From positions 1,922,001 through 1,986,000 of the forward strand of contig CM070558.1 in the NCBI GenBank assembly GCA_036346405.1: DNA of 64,000 nt, given 5' to 3'. Source of the DNA: Phyllostachys edulis (taxonomy: Eukaryota > Streptophyta > Magnoliopsida > Poales > Poaceae). The first letter of the stretch is position 1; each line of letters opens with the position of its first letter. The notes beneath the pieces were generated by a model, which was given only the letters and a program-made list of their open reading frames with translations, searched no databases and was not told the origin of the DNA. Below, piece by piece: positions 45,701 to 56,339 of this stretch. The position numbers were made by a program, and so were the translations under genes.

Positions 45701-46499
45701 GCCTGCAAGGTGCTGGAGTCGGCGGGCATGGCCGGATGCAATCCATGTCTGACGCCGATAGAGAACCGGCTGAAGATGACCAAGAAGGACAACAACGTTG
45801 CGGTCGATGCCACTGAGTATCGCATCGTTGTCGGGAGCCTACGCTACCTGGTGAACACCAAGCCCAACATTGCCTACGCTGTGGGCATTGTCAGCCGTTA
45901 CATGGAGGCGCCCACCTCACAGCACATGGTGGCCGTGAAGCACATCCTGCGATATATGAGTGGCAGAGTTGGCTATGGATACTGCTACAAGCGGCGTGAT
46001 GCACTGGAGCCCGAGCTGGTGGGCTACAGTGACAGCGACCTCGCCGGCGATGTGGACGATCGCAAGAGTACCTCGAGGATGGTGTTCTACCTGGGTGCTA
46101 GTCTGATCACGTGGGCATCGCAGAAACAGAAGATTGTCGCGCTCTCATCTTGTGAGGCGGAGTGCATTGCGGCGACCACGGCGGCATGTCAGGGGATGTG
46201 GCTCAGCAGGCTACTCGGTGACCTGACAGGGGTGAAGCGGAAGAGGGTCAAGCTGATGGTGTATCAAGTCTGCTATCGTGTTGTGCAGGAATCCGGTGCA
46301 CCACGACCGCAGCAAACACATCGACACAAGGTATCATTTTATTTGTGAATGTGTTGAGGACAGCAAGATTGACGTTGAGCACGTGAGTACTGACGATCAA
46401 CTCGCCGACATCTTGACCAAAGCCCTTGGTCGTATCAAGTTCATGGAGATGAGACAAAAGCTTGGCGTGGTAGAAGTAAAATCCGAGCGCCATAATTAA
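42703..46499 (+). pseudogene. Copia gag-pol polyprotein, decayed
   Basis: Blocks in order: C-terminal gag (LINNLHILSDKLDEEKVVQK), CCHC knuckle CYNCSIYGHFAREC (about 43129-43170), aspartic protease DTGASNHMT (about 43360), GAG-pre-integrase WHARYGHLHFRAL, integrase core FRTDRGGEFNSIEF, reverse transcriptase (FNEVFAPVARMETVRVL; VYVDDLIITG at about 45531-45560), and RNase H (DSDLAGDVDDRKSTSRMVFY; QLADILTKALGRIKF near 46400). N-terminal gag is missing. Nonsense codons at 43219, 43489, 43501, 44221, 44242, 45332, 45407 and 45689 all fit Gln codons changed by C-to-T. Small deletions shift the frame near 44275 and 46270. No functional product is expected. Confidence 0.92.
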
Positions 46500-46509
46500 G
46501 GGGGTGTTT

Positions 46510-46727
46510 TGTTAGGATTAATCACATCGCGTACGTGAGTGCTGTTAGCACGCTAGCACGAATCTCGTGCGTACGTGAGTGAAAGAATAGATGTCTCCTG
46601 TTTTTTGTTGTTTACCTCATGTTGAGTGCGTGAGTGCGTCCAAGCGTGCGTGTGTGTGCTAGCCGGAGAGCTTCTGCACATCATGAACTCCTTCCGAGCG
46701 TGAGTCCTCTTTGGCTTGGTTCCAACA
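46510..46727 (+). repeat. 218-bp copia LTR
   Basis: Begins TGTTAGGATTAATCAC after the polypurine tract AAGGGGGTG and ends GGTTCCAACA. It is followed by AGTCGTATCAGAGC, a slightly changed initiator-Met primer-binding site. Unusually, a leader follows rather than flanking DNA. Confidence 0.85.
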
Positions 46728-47290
46728 AGTCGTATCAGAGCAAGGTGTGAGGAGAAGTCGTGTGGCGCGGCCGGGCGGTGCTAGGCTCGGTCGGGCGACG
46801 GTGGATGCGGCACTATGCCTCGAGTGCGGCGCGGCATCGATGGCCTGCGAGGCGCGGCGATGATGGAGCGATGGGTTCCCGTGGCGGTGGGGCACGACAA
46901 CTAGCAGTGGCGAAGCGGGGAGCACGGGCGCCAGCGGGCGCGCGGTGGCCGCGGCGCCGCCATCGGCGACTTCGGTCGAAGCCGCCATGCGCGCCATGCC
47001 GCACCCGGGCCATCGCCTCTAAGGCGCCGGCCACCGCGACGCCCCATCGCCACCGTGTTCCACCGCCGCTTCGCTAGTTGCCGCGGCGCCACCGCCACGG
47101 AACCTAACGCCCATCATCGCCGCACTCGCAGTCGATGCCGCGCCACACGGGCATAGTGCACACCCGAGGCATAGTGCCGCGATCCACTGCCGCTCGACCG
47201 AGCTTTCTCACGATACCACTTGTTGGAACCAAGCGAAGAGGACTCACGCTCGGAAGAGTTCCAAAAGCTCTTGGCTAGCACACACACCTT
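46630..47290. repeat. Inverted duplication of copia LTR end, primer site and leader
   Basis: Plus-strand LTR end, primer-binding site and GC-rich leader (from about 46630) are repeated in reverse complement up to about 47288: ACTTGTTGGAACCAAGCG at about 47218 mirrors the LTR end/primer junction at about 46715-46735. The two leader halves meet near 46950. Open frames here on both strands are GC-rich artefacts. Confidence 0.8.
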
Positions 47291-47544
47291 TTAAAGGCTA
47301 TAATAAATCGAACAAACCAATAAAGTGACAACACAGTCATCACTAATTCGAAAACTCCTAGCACCCAAAAAATTAAACTTTCAGCAAATTCCTCCATCTC
47401 CCACTGATGGCAACCTTCGAATTCTGAAAGAGCTAACAACCAAAAAAAAACCACACAGTCATCACTAATTCGAGGACTCTGGCCAACAAAAGAATCCATA
47501 TTTGCCATTAATCTATACTTCCAATCCCTCACCACGCCCCAATT

Positions 47545-47787
47545 CGTCACTGCATTGATGAAAGCTACAAAGCTACCACCATCCTCGATGACCCCGTGGT
47601 GAGCCGGGTCTTTAGCGAGGCCAGCTTCTGCAGCAGCGACATTAAGCTCGCCATCTGTGAGGACCCCCGGGCTATTTTCGTGGGTTATTTACATAAGACT
47701 GATACCTTCTCGGTCTATGGAAATAACTCTGGGCATCAAGGAAATGAAATCCAACTTAACTCCATTGAAGTAGGAGTACCCGGCTGA
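47545..47787 (+). pseudogene. Possible SMXL/D53-like (ClpB-related) gene fragment
   Basis: A single open frame with TILDDPVVSRVFSEASFCSS followed by DIKLAI resembles the N-terminal part of SMXL/D53 proteins, strigolactone or karrikin signalling repressors of the ClpB ATPase family, where ILDDPxVSRVFxEAGFxSxDIKxAI is conserved. After KLAI the sequence (CEDPRAIFVGYLHKTDTFSV) no longer fits well and ends at TGA 47785. There is no ATPase domain nearby, so it is at best a fragment. A captured or truncated copy is the likeliest reading. Confidence 0.45.
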
Positions 47788-48000
47788 ACTGAGAGCATCG
47801 AACACCATGCATACTGCTCCTCTGCAGGTACTACATGATAGCCGATTCTTCAACAGCCCGAGCCCACACTTAAACAAGTTAAAAGAGATTTCAAAACAGC
47901 GGATATGTGTCTCATGTTGGTTCCCAAAATCAGCGACCAACACGCACATACCCAAAACAACATCAATCACAGTCATACAACATTCATACAGTGGATATGT
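47788..48000. other. Unassigned spacer
   Basis: About 210 bp with no recognised gene. ATCAATCACAGTCATACAAC is loosely like gypsy LTR sequence near 6350, so this may be LTR-derived, but the match is weak. Confidence 0.35.
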
Positions 48001-49633
48001 GTCCATTTTACCCCCTCAAGTATCGACATGCAGACACCTAACCACCTGAACTTAAAAATCGGCCCTTTGACACCCCTAAGTTGAAAAATCGGACAACCTA
48101 CTCCCTCCGGCTATTTCATACGGTGGTATTGCTGATCTGGCGTTCGGGTGGCCCAGATTCGCCAGGTCGACTGCTGACTCAGCTGCGACGTGGCGATGAC
48201 TCAACTTCTACCCCTCTTTCTTCCTCAGTCTCTCTCCCCGACGCCCGCCTTCTACCCCCCATCTTCTTCCTCGCGTCCATCTCGTCCAGCACGGCATACG
48301 CCCACTCCATATCTACCCCCTTCGCCGGTGAGGTTGTTGCCACTCAGGTCCATCTTCAGCAGCCGCCTCGCTGCCACCGCCTCCACCGGCTGTGCCCCTC
48401 CGTGCTCGGGGCGACGCTGGTCGCCGACCGGTAGGTGATCGCTGGCAGCCACAGAGGGTAGGAGTGGGACCAGCCAAGCGAGGGAAACTCAGGAGAAGTG
48501 GTGGCGCAGTTCAAGGTGTCCGGTGGCGGCCAGGCAGCGAAGATAGGCAGCTATGGCGGTAGTGCTCCGATGAGAGAGGGGCGAAAATAGGGAGAGCATG
48601 AGCTTGAGTGTGTCTAGGGGAACTCACCGCAGCGCAGGAAGGGGCCGAGGGCGGCTGTGGCGTCCTGGCGGCGGGAGCTTGCGGCGACGCGGTGGGGGCA
48701 TTGTGGCGGCGGCGTTGGGGATGGGGAGAGCCTGAGCGAGAGGTGTTGGTATTTTGGGGGAGGTGTGGGGTTGCTCCTGTTCAAAAGAATTAAAGGGGGG
48801 GTGCTGGAGAGATGATAGCGATGGTAGTGGCAGCTCTGGCCAGAAACAGGGAAGACAACAACGCCGGCTCGTTCCTGAGCTTGACTGGTAAAATTGACAG
48901 GGGGAACATGGTCCTCGCACTTCGTGGTGCGATGTGGCGCGGTTCGCCGGTGTCGGAGCTCGCTAGAGCAGTGGGGCAACAATGGTGGCATGGCGACCGA
49001 AGTCGACTGCTCTACGCTTTCTTTGTCGTTGTGTTTGATTGGAGAAGAAGGGGAGGGGAGGAATGGGTAGCAGGTGGTTTGATTAGAGAAGAAGGGGGGG
49101 GCTCTACGGAGGGGGCGGAGCATCCAAGGGTGGACGACAGCATGGGCGAGCGACGATGTGGGTAGGACCATGCGTGGCATGCCGAGCGTGTGGCAATGGG
49201 CGATGGCAATGAAGGCACTGGAGGGAGGCGACGAGGCTGAGCTGCACCTCACGGTGGAAGAAGATGGCCTCCTCCAGGCTTCGACACGGGTGCACGTGGG
49301 CTTCGGCACGGCAGCGACGGCCGGATGAGAGGAGGAAGAAGCAAAAAGAGTGAGCCGGGAGCTGTGTCGGCCGAGTGAATGGATAAAGGAGAGATGAAAG
49401 GCTCTAATTGCTATTGGATCACTTACAGGTGGACCCAAGTGCCAAAGAAGCCAAGTCACCTAGCCAACCTGGCGAAACCGGGTCACCCGGACGCCACATC
49501 AGTAATACTACTGCATGAAATAGTTGGAGGGGGTAGGTTGTCCGGTTTTGCAACTTAGGGGTGTCAAAGGGCCGATTTTTTAGTTCAAGGGGTTAGGTGT
49601 CCACATGTCGATACTTGAGGGGGTAGAATGGAC
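48001..49633. mobile_element. 1.6-kb DNA transposon with ~180-bp TIRs (Pack-MULE-like)
   Basis: Left end 48001-48180 and right end about 49440-49633 are long imperfect inverted repeats (GTCCATTTTACCCCCTCAAG against its complement at the right, with CGGCCCTTTGACACCCCTAA inside). The centre is GC-rich, carries no transposase, and holds minus-strand open frames of low complexity (e.g. 49459-48614) that I do not regard as genes. Long TIRs and captured GC-rich content fit a Pack-MULE. I could not find an 8-10-bp target duplication, so the superfamily is unproven. Confidence 0.7.
48321..48440 (-). pseudogene. Possible captured LRR fragment
   Basis: On the minus strand, RLLKMDLSGNNLTGEG reads like one leucine-rich repeat (LxxLDLSxNxLTGE) of plant receptor kinases. 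It lies inside the long-TIR element. Only one repeat is evident; the flanking translation is low-complexity. This is tentative. Confidence 0.35.
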
Positions 49634-51675
49634 TTCTTCCTTGATATATCAAGTACACACGACAATACTTAAGTTTACAACTATTACAAAAGTGGTCGAC
49701 CGGCTAAATTCGAAATATTACATTAAGTAGCAGCGGAAGCAAAGTAAATAAACCAAAAGGTCCAGCAAGTGTGCCCAAAAACCCAAGGCAACCAACTAGG
49801 AGCTAGAAACAACACTATTCGTTAGCGTAGCTGAAATCGACGTTAACGAACTGATCGAGTGAAACGTCATCCTCACCTGAACAAGCAACAACCGGGTTAA
49901 GTACAAAATGTACTCGCAAGTCTTACACAAAATAAAAGTTATATATGCTAGTGGTTGTCCAAAGAGTGTCTTTAGTGGCTTAGTTTTGCATAAATGCACA
50001 ATTTTTTATTCCCACACCATCTAGTTTGAAATTGCCAATTTGTAAACATTTGTTTGGTAAAAGAAATACATATAACATTGATAGATATATTTATCAAACA
50101 ATACCAAAGTGGCAGCCCACTTTGATGAACTAAGGTGCATGAATACCCGTTCATGCCGATACCAAGTTGTAACCCACATCAAATTTTAATTAGAATCTAA
50201 TGATGACGTCTTCCAAACCAAGTGGTCGGCTGTAACCATAGACACAACTATTCGAATAGATTAATCCCTACAGGGGAGTATTACTTTACCCACATGACTC
50301 GACTAGCCCATAAGCCTCTGGATAATAACACAATTCCTTAGGTAGTCGGCCAGGGAAAATCGAGATTTGGTATTGTTTAGCAAGAAAGTCCTATTGAGAT
50401 GAGTCCCCCTTGCAAGATGAACCCCAACTTAGTACAAGCTACTGATAAAGCTCGCTAAGCGGGCTCACAAGTTGTGTTGGAGATACCGATACAATATAAA
50501 GAAAGAAAAAGAGTGCTCCCACGCACATTATAGAAAATTGCACCGGATCCTACGAATAAATGATCGAACACAAATGTCTTCACACCACCTAGGACTTAAC
50601 TCAATAAAACCCTCCCCTTACTTAACCGAACGGTAACTGTATCCCGCATGTTAAATACGATAGTTACTTAGAATGACAGCCCATGGCTCGGTCCTTAACG
50701 GTCCGGACAAGACAACCGCAATACCCGAGTCTCGTGCATGAAGGAACCCACAGTACTAACCACTTGTCCAGACCAAAATCATTTGAAATAAACAAAGTTT
50801 TTAACTCGAGAACCAGATACAAAGATTTGGACAAAAACAAAGATAAGAAATATTATAAGTGTACAATTCCCAGCTAATAATCGATCTAACGCATCTACTA
50901 GACTTGCAATGGCTAAGCCTTCAACGTACAATATACAAATAACATCACAAACATCTTAGCAAATATAACTAGCAAGAGTAGGACATAACTCTACAACTCA
51001 CAAATTAACAACACATCAAAATGGCATGCAAGCAAGTGTCATTGCTCTTTAAAATACTAACTTAACAAAAACTAGGAGCAATATGATGCAAAAACAAAGT
51101 TCAAATGATGCTTGTCTTGCTGGAATTCCAATTGCTCACTCTCAGTTACGAAATCGTTGACTTGCGGCAATTCGGACTCTATAGAAATACCGACATCGAA
51201 TGAACACTGAGAAAAGGTGAAAAATTCAAAGTGCTAAAAAATGCATGGAATTTTTATAGTAGCTATATTATGATTTTATAAGAATTTATGTGAAATAATT
51301 ATTTTATTTGGAGTTAGTATGTGAAAGTTATCGTAGTTTGAAAATTAGCACTTGAATAAAAGCTAAAAAATCATGGTTCAGTTACTGTTCATCAGAATTT
51401 AATTGTTTCACAAAAATTCGTAGAATGGTGGTGGGGATAAGGTTTACATGGCATGAAAGATAATTAAAAGTTATGATCAATAAAAATTGAATCACTTCAT
51501 TTGGAGTTCAAATGAATTTTCTATGAATTTTTGAAGTTAAGTTAATTTCTAGTGTATAAATAATTCTTTACTGATTTTAATTCCAATCCTGATATTTTAT
51601 GTGGTGGAAACATGTTCAAAAATTATACCATGAGGAAGTTCATTAAAAATGCAAACCAACAAAATCGGTTTCACT
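49634..51675 (-). mobile_element. Gypsy LTR fragment, same family as 6-11 kb
   Basis: Shares ordered motifs with the LTR at 6069-11559: ATCAAGTACACA then AGCGGAA near 49730 (6470), GGCAACCAACTAGG (6570), a TTTACCCACATG ... CCTTAGGTA segment near 50290-50340 (7060-7120), and TTTGGAGTTAGTATGTGAAAG near 51305 (8091). Overall similarity is moderate. No coding sequence. It is cut by CACTA-3 at 51676 and bordered on the left by the long-TIR element. Confidence 0.65.
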
Positions 51676-51699
51676 CACTACTACAAAAATGCTAATACT

Positions 51700-52020
51700 G
51701 GACGCCTGATCATAGACGGTTCATCGAAACCATATATATAAAACACAATCACAGACGGTTTTTGTTTACTGACCGTCTGTGTTATTTTCTGCACTAAAAA
51801 CCGTCTGTGAAGAGGTCATATCACAGACGGTTCATGTTGAAAACTGTCTGTGAAGTATCATAGACGGTTTTGACCAAAAACCGTCTATGATATTACTCAA
51901 TAACACAAACGGTTTTTTGTGAGAACCGTCTGTGATATTTCATAGACGGTTTTCAACATGAACTGTTTGTGATATTACTACATATCACAGACGGTTTTTG
52001 TTAAAAACCGTCCGTGATAA
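51700..52020. repeat. CACTA-3 5' subterminal hairpin repeats
   Basis: About ten TCACAGACGGTT-type motifs in inverted pairs (e.g. 51805-51860 and 51980-52018), some diverged (TCATAGACGG, ACACAAACGG). Only the ACAGACGG motif type is present, not ACGAGCGG. Confidence 0.85.
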
Positions 52021-52745
52021 TTAGGCGGTATAGTATACATAGCTCCCCAACAAAATCTTCTTGATCTCTATCTTTGGCGCTACGGTAACCGCGGGAGATC
52101 TCCAAGCCCGGTGAGTCTATCGCCACTCCGTGCCCGGTTTTAGTATCGCCTCACCTCACTAAGCCCGCTCGTGTGTGGTCCATTTCAGCTATTGTCGCCG
52201 AGGAGCTTGCCGCCGTTGCCTCTGTTCACCGACGACTAGCCGCCTTGGACCTTTCCCGACTTCATTGACACCTTCCTCGTGATTGAGGTGAGCTACTGGA
52301 GCATAAGCATCCTTTAATTTGAGTAGTTTCAGGCGTTTGCGCCGAAATCACTAGTGAAGCCCATGGCGCCGCCGTGGGACATCACCGTCAGTTCGCCTCA
52401 AGGGACCTTAGGGCCCCGAGCCACGACTATTAGCAATGCGATGTCACCCTAAGCCCAATTTGAGCTTAAAATCCTACTATTTTTAATCATTTAGTTTATA
52501 AACTGACGAGTCTATGACATGTGGGACCGCCGTAGATTTTATAAATAAAATCATGAAATAAAAAATGAGTCACTAACAAATAGAGCCCATATGTAACTGA
52601 ATAAAATCAGAAAAAATGAAAAAAGCCACCTTTGGTTTAGAGAAAAATATGCTTTCTCTATTGGAAAGCGTAATTAAGCCTTAGAAAATACGCTTTCGAA
52701 GTCACGCTTTTATTTATTTTCAGGGTTTTCAATACGACCCGTGTG

Positions 52746-55679
52746 ATGGACTAAAGCTGGATGTACGCTTAGAACCGTGTGAGTGAAGAGTACATTAATG
52801 GCGTGTCTACTTATGTTGAACAAGGGGGCAGAATATATGTACTGTCCAGGCACCGACTACGAGAATCTGAAGATATTTAAGAAGTGAGCAGAGATCGAAG
52901 CACACTTGATTCGAAGGGGTTTCAAAAAGGGTTATACACGTTGGACCAGTCACGGTGAAGAGCATATTATACAGGAAGTCAACGATATGCCGCCGGATGG
53001 TGTCGATTGTGGTTCCGATTCAGATAGGCTGCACGATGACAATCTAGATCAGATGCTTCACGATGCAGAAGGAAACTGTGATGAGAGGGAGTATGTTAAA
53101 TTCCAAGGCTTGATGGAGGACTCAGAGAAACCTTTGTTCCTGGGCTGCAAGCCGGAATACTCAAAGTTGTCATTCGTGCTTGAACTGCTGAAATTGAAGG
53201 CAAACAACGGTTGGTCCAACAAGAGTTTCATGGGACTATAGGTCTCTTAGCGGACATGCTTCCGGAGGGAAACGAGTTGCCCAAAACCACCTACAAAGCC
53301 AAGAAGGTTCTTTGTCCATTGGGATTGGAAGTAGAAAGAATACATGCATGTTTGAACGACTGTATCCTCTACCGTAACGAGTATATAAACATGCATGTAT
53401 GTCTGGTGTGCAACACATCCCGATACAAGTGTAAGAATCAATCAGATGACGACGAGGGAATCGAGGTGAAGAAAGGACCTCCTGAAGAATCAATCAGATG
53501 ACGACGAGGGAATCGAGGTAAAGAAAGGACCTCTTGCTAAGGTGGCATGATATCTTCCTGTAATTCCCGGTTTGAAGCGGTTTTTTGTGAACATAAAAAA
53601 ATGCAAAATTGCTGCATTGGCACTCAGAGGAGCGTAAGAATGACGGAAAGCTAAGACACCCTGCTGATTTTGCCCAGTGGAGAAACATCGATAGGAGGTT
53701 TGCAGACTTCGGTGCAGAACCGAGGAATATAAAGTTTGGATTGAGTACAAATGGAATGAATCCTTTCGGTAACATAAACAACCGACATAGCACTTGGCCC
53801 GTGACGCTCTGTATCTACAACCTTCCTCCTTGGTTGTGTATGAAGCAAAAATATATTTTACTGTCGATACTTATCCAAGGGCTGAAGCAACCTAGGAATG
53901 ATATTGATGTGTACCTAGCACCATTGATGGAAGATCTAAAAATACCGTGGATTGAAGGGGTACAGGTATGGGATGCGTACAAACGAGAGAACTTCACTTT
54001 ACGTTCCTTGTTCTTCTACACCATAAATGATTATCCTGCTCTTGCTATTCTGTCCGGCTAGAGTACAAAAGGAGCCAAAGCCTGTACTCACTACTTAGAT
54101 GATACCGAGAGTGTGTGACTGAATCACTTGTGCAAAACCGTGTATACATGTCATCGTAAGTTCCTTCGGAGGGCTCACCCATACCGCATGATGAAGAAAC
54201 AATTCGATGGAGAGAAGGGTGACAGTTCAGCTCCAAGGCATTTAAGCGAAAAAGAGGTCTATGATATGGTTAAGGACTTAGATGTTGTGCTCGGAAAGGG
54301 ACGTAAATCGAGAACCCGTAAGAAGAACATCTGGAAGAAGAGATCAATATTTTGGGACTTACCTTATTGGGAGCATCTAGAAGTTTGCCACTGCATCGAC
54401 ATCATGCACGTAGAGAAGAATGTATGTGACAGCTTGATTGGTCTCTTACTGATCATTCATGACAAAACAAAGGATGGTGTCAATGCACGGCTTGACTTGG
54501 TTGATATGGACATCAGACCTAAGTTAGCACCAACAAAAGACTGATAAAGGATGAATGCACCTTCCCCCCTGCTTGTTACACTCTACCCAAGGCCGAGAGA
54601 ACTGAACTGTGCTGGTGCTTGTATGGTGTGAAAGTTCCGTCCGGTTACTCCGCCAACATGAAGAAACTTGTTTTGATGGAAGATTTGAAGTTAATTGGCA
54701 TGAAGTCTCATGATTGTCATGTGCTGATGACACAAATGCTCTCTGTTGCAATTAGAAGTATTTTGCCGATCAAGGTCCGAGAGACAATCATGAGGATGTG
54801 TTATTTCTTTAACACAATTGCTCAGAAGGTCATCGATCCCGAAGGACTAGATGCTTTGCAGGACGAGGTGGTGACAACTCTATGTGACCTTGAGATGTAT
54901 TTCCCTCCGTCGTTTTTCGATATCATAGTCCATCTCATTGTTCACATTGTGAGGGAGATAAAGATGTGCGGGCCCGTGTTCCTATGTAGCATGTACCCAT
55001 TCGAGAGGTTCATGGGAATTCCCAAGTCCTATGTACGGAATCGATCTCGGTCGGAGGGCAGCATCGTCGAAGGTTATGCAGCCGAAGAGGTCATTGAGTT
55101 CTGCGTCGATTACATGGCTCAAGTTGAACCGATAGGTGCGTCTCGATCTTGCCATGAGGGGAGGCTCGAGGGTATCGGGACCATCGGAAGGAAAGCAATC
55201 ACTCCAAATATGGATGCGTATACTCAAGCCCATTTCACGGTTTTGCAACACATGACTGAAGTGTCCCCGTATATCGACCAGCACAAGGACGTGCTTCCAC
55301 AACAGAATCCTGAGTGGCCAAATGTTTGGATCACGAGAAAACACAACAGACGGTTCAACCAATAGTTGAAGGAGCGACTTGCTAGGAGCTCGTCAAGTGA
55401 TATGCTGACATGGTTGGCAAAAAGGCCAACATTTACAGTTGTGATATGGCGAGGATATGACATAAATGGGTACACATTCTATACGCAGGCTCAGGATATA
55501 AATAACACTAACCAAAACAACGGTGTCCGCATAAATGCATTTAGTACCGATGGGCACATGAGCTCCTACTATGGGCAAATAGAGGAGATATGGGAGCTCG
55601 ACTACGTGCTTTTCAAGATCTCCCTATTTTGATGCCGTTGGGTCCATCTCCCACAGATAAAGGTTGACAAGTATGGCGT
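52746..55679 (+). pseudogene. TNP2-like CACTA transposase (CACTA-3), decayed and truncated
   Basis: Homolog of the CACTA-1/-2 transposases, with ATG at 52746 in the conserved start context. Breaks: TAA two codons after the start, TAG near 52770, a small deletion near 52805, a stop near 52886, a 1-nt loss near 53230, a 52-bp tandem duplication (53433-53536), an A-run frameshift near 53597, TAG at 54058, a shift and stops near 54540-54560, TAG near 55363, and TGA near 55630. Recognisable blocks: NGWSNKSF, CLVCNTSRYK, NLPPWLCMKQKYI, RSIFWDLPYWEHLEVCHC, YFFNTIAQKVIDPEGLDAL, IWELDYVLFKI. It ends at the CACTA-4 insertion. Non-functional. Confidence 0.9.
53433..53536 (+). repeat. 52-bp tandem duplication in CACTA-3 transposase
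   Basis: AAGAATCAATCAGATGACGA starts at 53433 and again at 53485; the units differ at about two bases. As 52 is not a multiple of three, it shifts the frame. CACTA-1 has a single unit at the same place (about 271-322). Confidence 0.92.
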
Positions 55680-55694
55680 CACTCATAACAGATA

Positions 55695-56025
55695 TTATCA
55701 CGCACGGTAAAAACCGCTCGTGATAGGAAATATCACGAGCGGTTTTATTAAAAAGCGCTGCGTGAAGCGTAGTACATGAGCGGTTTCTACTAAAACCGCT
55801 GCGGATCCGAGAATATCGCTGAGCGGTTCAAATAAAACCGCTCAGTGATTTCGAATATCACGACGGCTTTTATGTAGAACCGTCATTATATTCTCCTATC
55901 ACAGACGGTTTGTTTTATAACCGCTCGTGATATTCTCGAATCACGACGGTTTTCATCGAAACCGCTCAGGATATTTGCCTTCACTGAGCGGTTTTAAGAA
56001 AAACCATCCGTGATAGCACATACCC
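55695..56025. repeat. CACTA-4 3' subterminal hairpins, mostly ACGAGCGG type
   Basis: About ten units, mostly TATCACGAGCGGTTTT and CACTGAGCGGTT, with single ACAGACGG units. They pair as short hairpins (AAAACCGCTCGTGATA). The same motif type occurs in the inner arrays of the non-autonomous CACTA at 23-27 kb. Confidence 0.8.
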
Positions 56026-56339
56026 CGCCCACAATTTTTGTTGTTTTCTCGCTAGCCTCAGAATTGCTAGCCATGCCCTCTGAAAACAAGCATTCACAAA
56101 AACAGATTCAAGCATGCACAAAAACAGATTCAAGCCATGACAACTCAAAGTGATCATTACTCAAAATAAATTACAAAAGATCGCATTTGTTCAAGTATTG
56201 TCGCTATAGTTACAACTGGATTACAATTGTTTACGTTGAGAGGTGTCGCGGGTGATGTTTCTCGGTTGGCGACGGAGTGAAACTCTCCATTGTCGTTAAT
56301 GATTTCGTGTTGATAAAGGTGCGAGCTTCCTCTAATGTC

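Larger units (their letters stand above)
42510..47291 (+). mobile_element. Rearranged Ty1/copia element with permuted and inverted ends
   Basis: Flanked by the 5-bp repeat TAAAG (42505-42509 and 47292-47296), with the empty site visible in the first duplicate. Order inside: the 3' end of an RNase H region and polypurine tract, about 60 bp of LTR start (from 42632), then directly gag (42703), pol, RNase H end (46499), polypurine tract, a full 218-bp LTR (46510-46727), a primer-binding site and a GC-rich leader. Last comes an inverted leader, primer-binding site and LTR end (about 47050-47288). The 5' LTR proper is missing and part of the element is circularly permuted. Confidence 0.85.
51676..55679 (+). 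mobile_element. CACTA-3: CACTA transposon, 5' part
   Basis: The 5' terminus CACTACTACAAAAATGC is at 51676 (preceding 3 bp ACT). Subterminal hairpins (51690-52020), a leader with intron-like sequence (52020-52740) and a decayed transposase gene follow. At 55679/55680 the coding sequence stops abruptly within the C-terminal domain and minus-strand CACTA-4 begins. The rest of CACTA-3 should lie beyond 64000. It is closest to CACTA-1 in sequence. Confidence 0.88.

Noticed and set aside
46760..47077. Ala/Arg-rich open frames on both strands
   Set aside because: They lie in the inverted GC-rich copia leader and have no counterpart in a protein family I know.
48614..49459. 281-aa minus-strand open frame in the long-TIR element
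   Set aside because: Ser/Pro/His-rich low-complexity translation, no motif, no promoter signal; GC-rich filler of a non-autonomous element.
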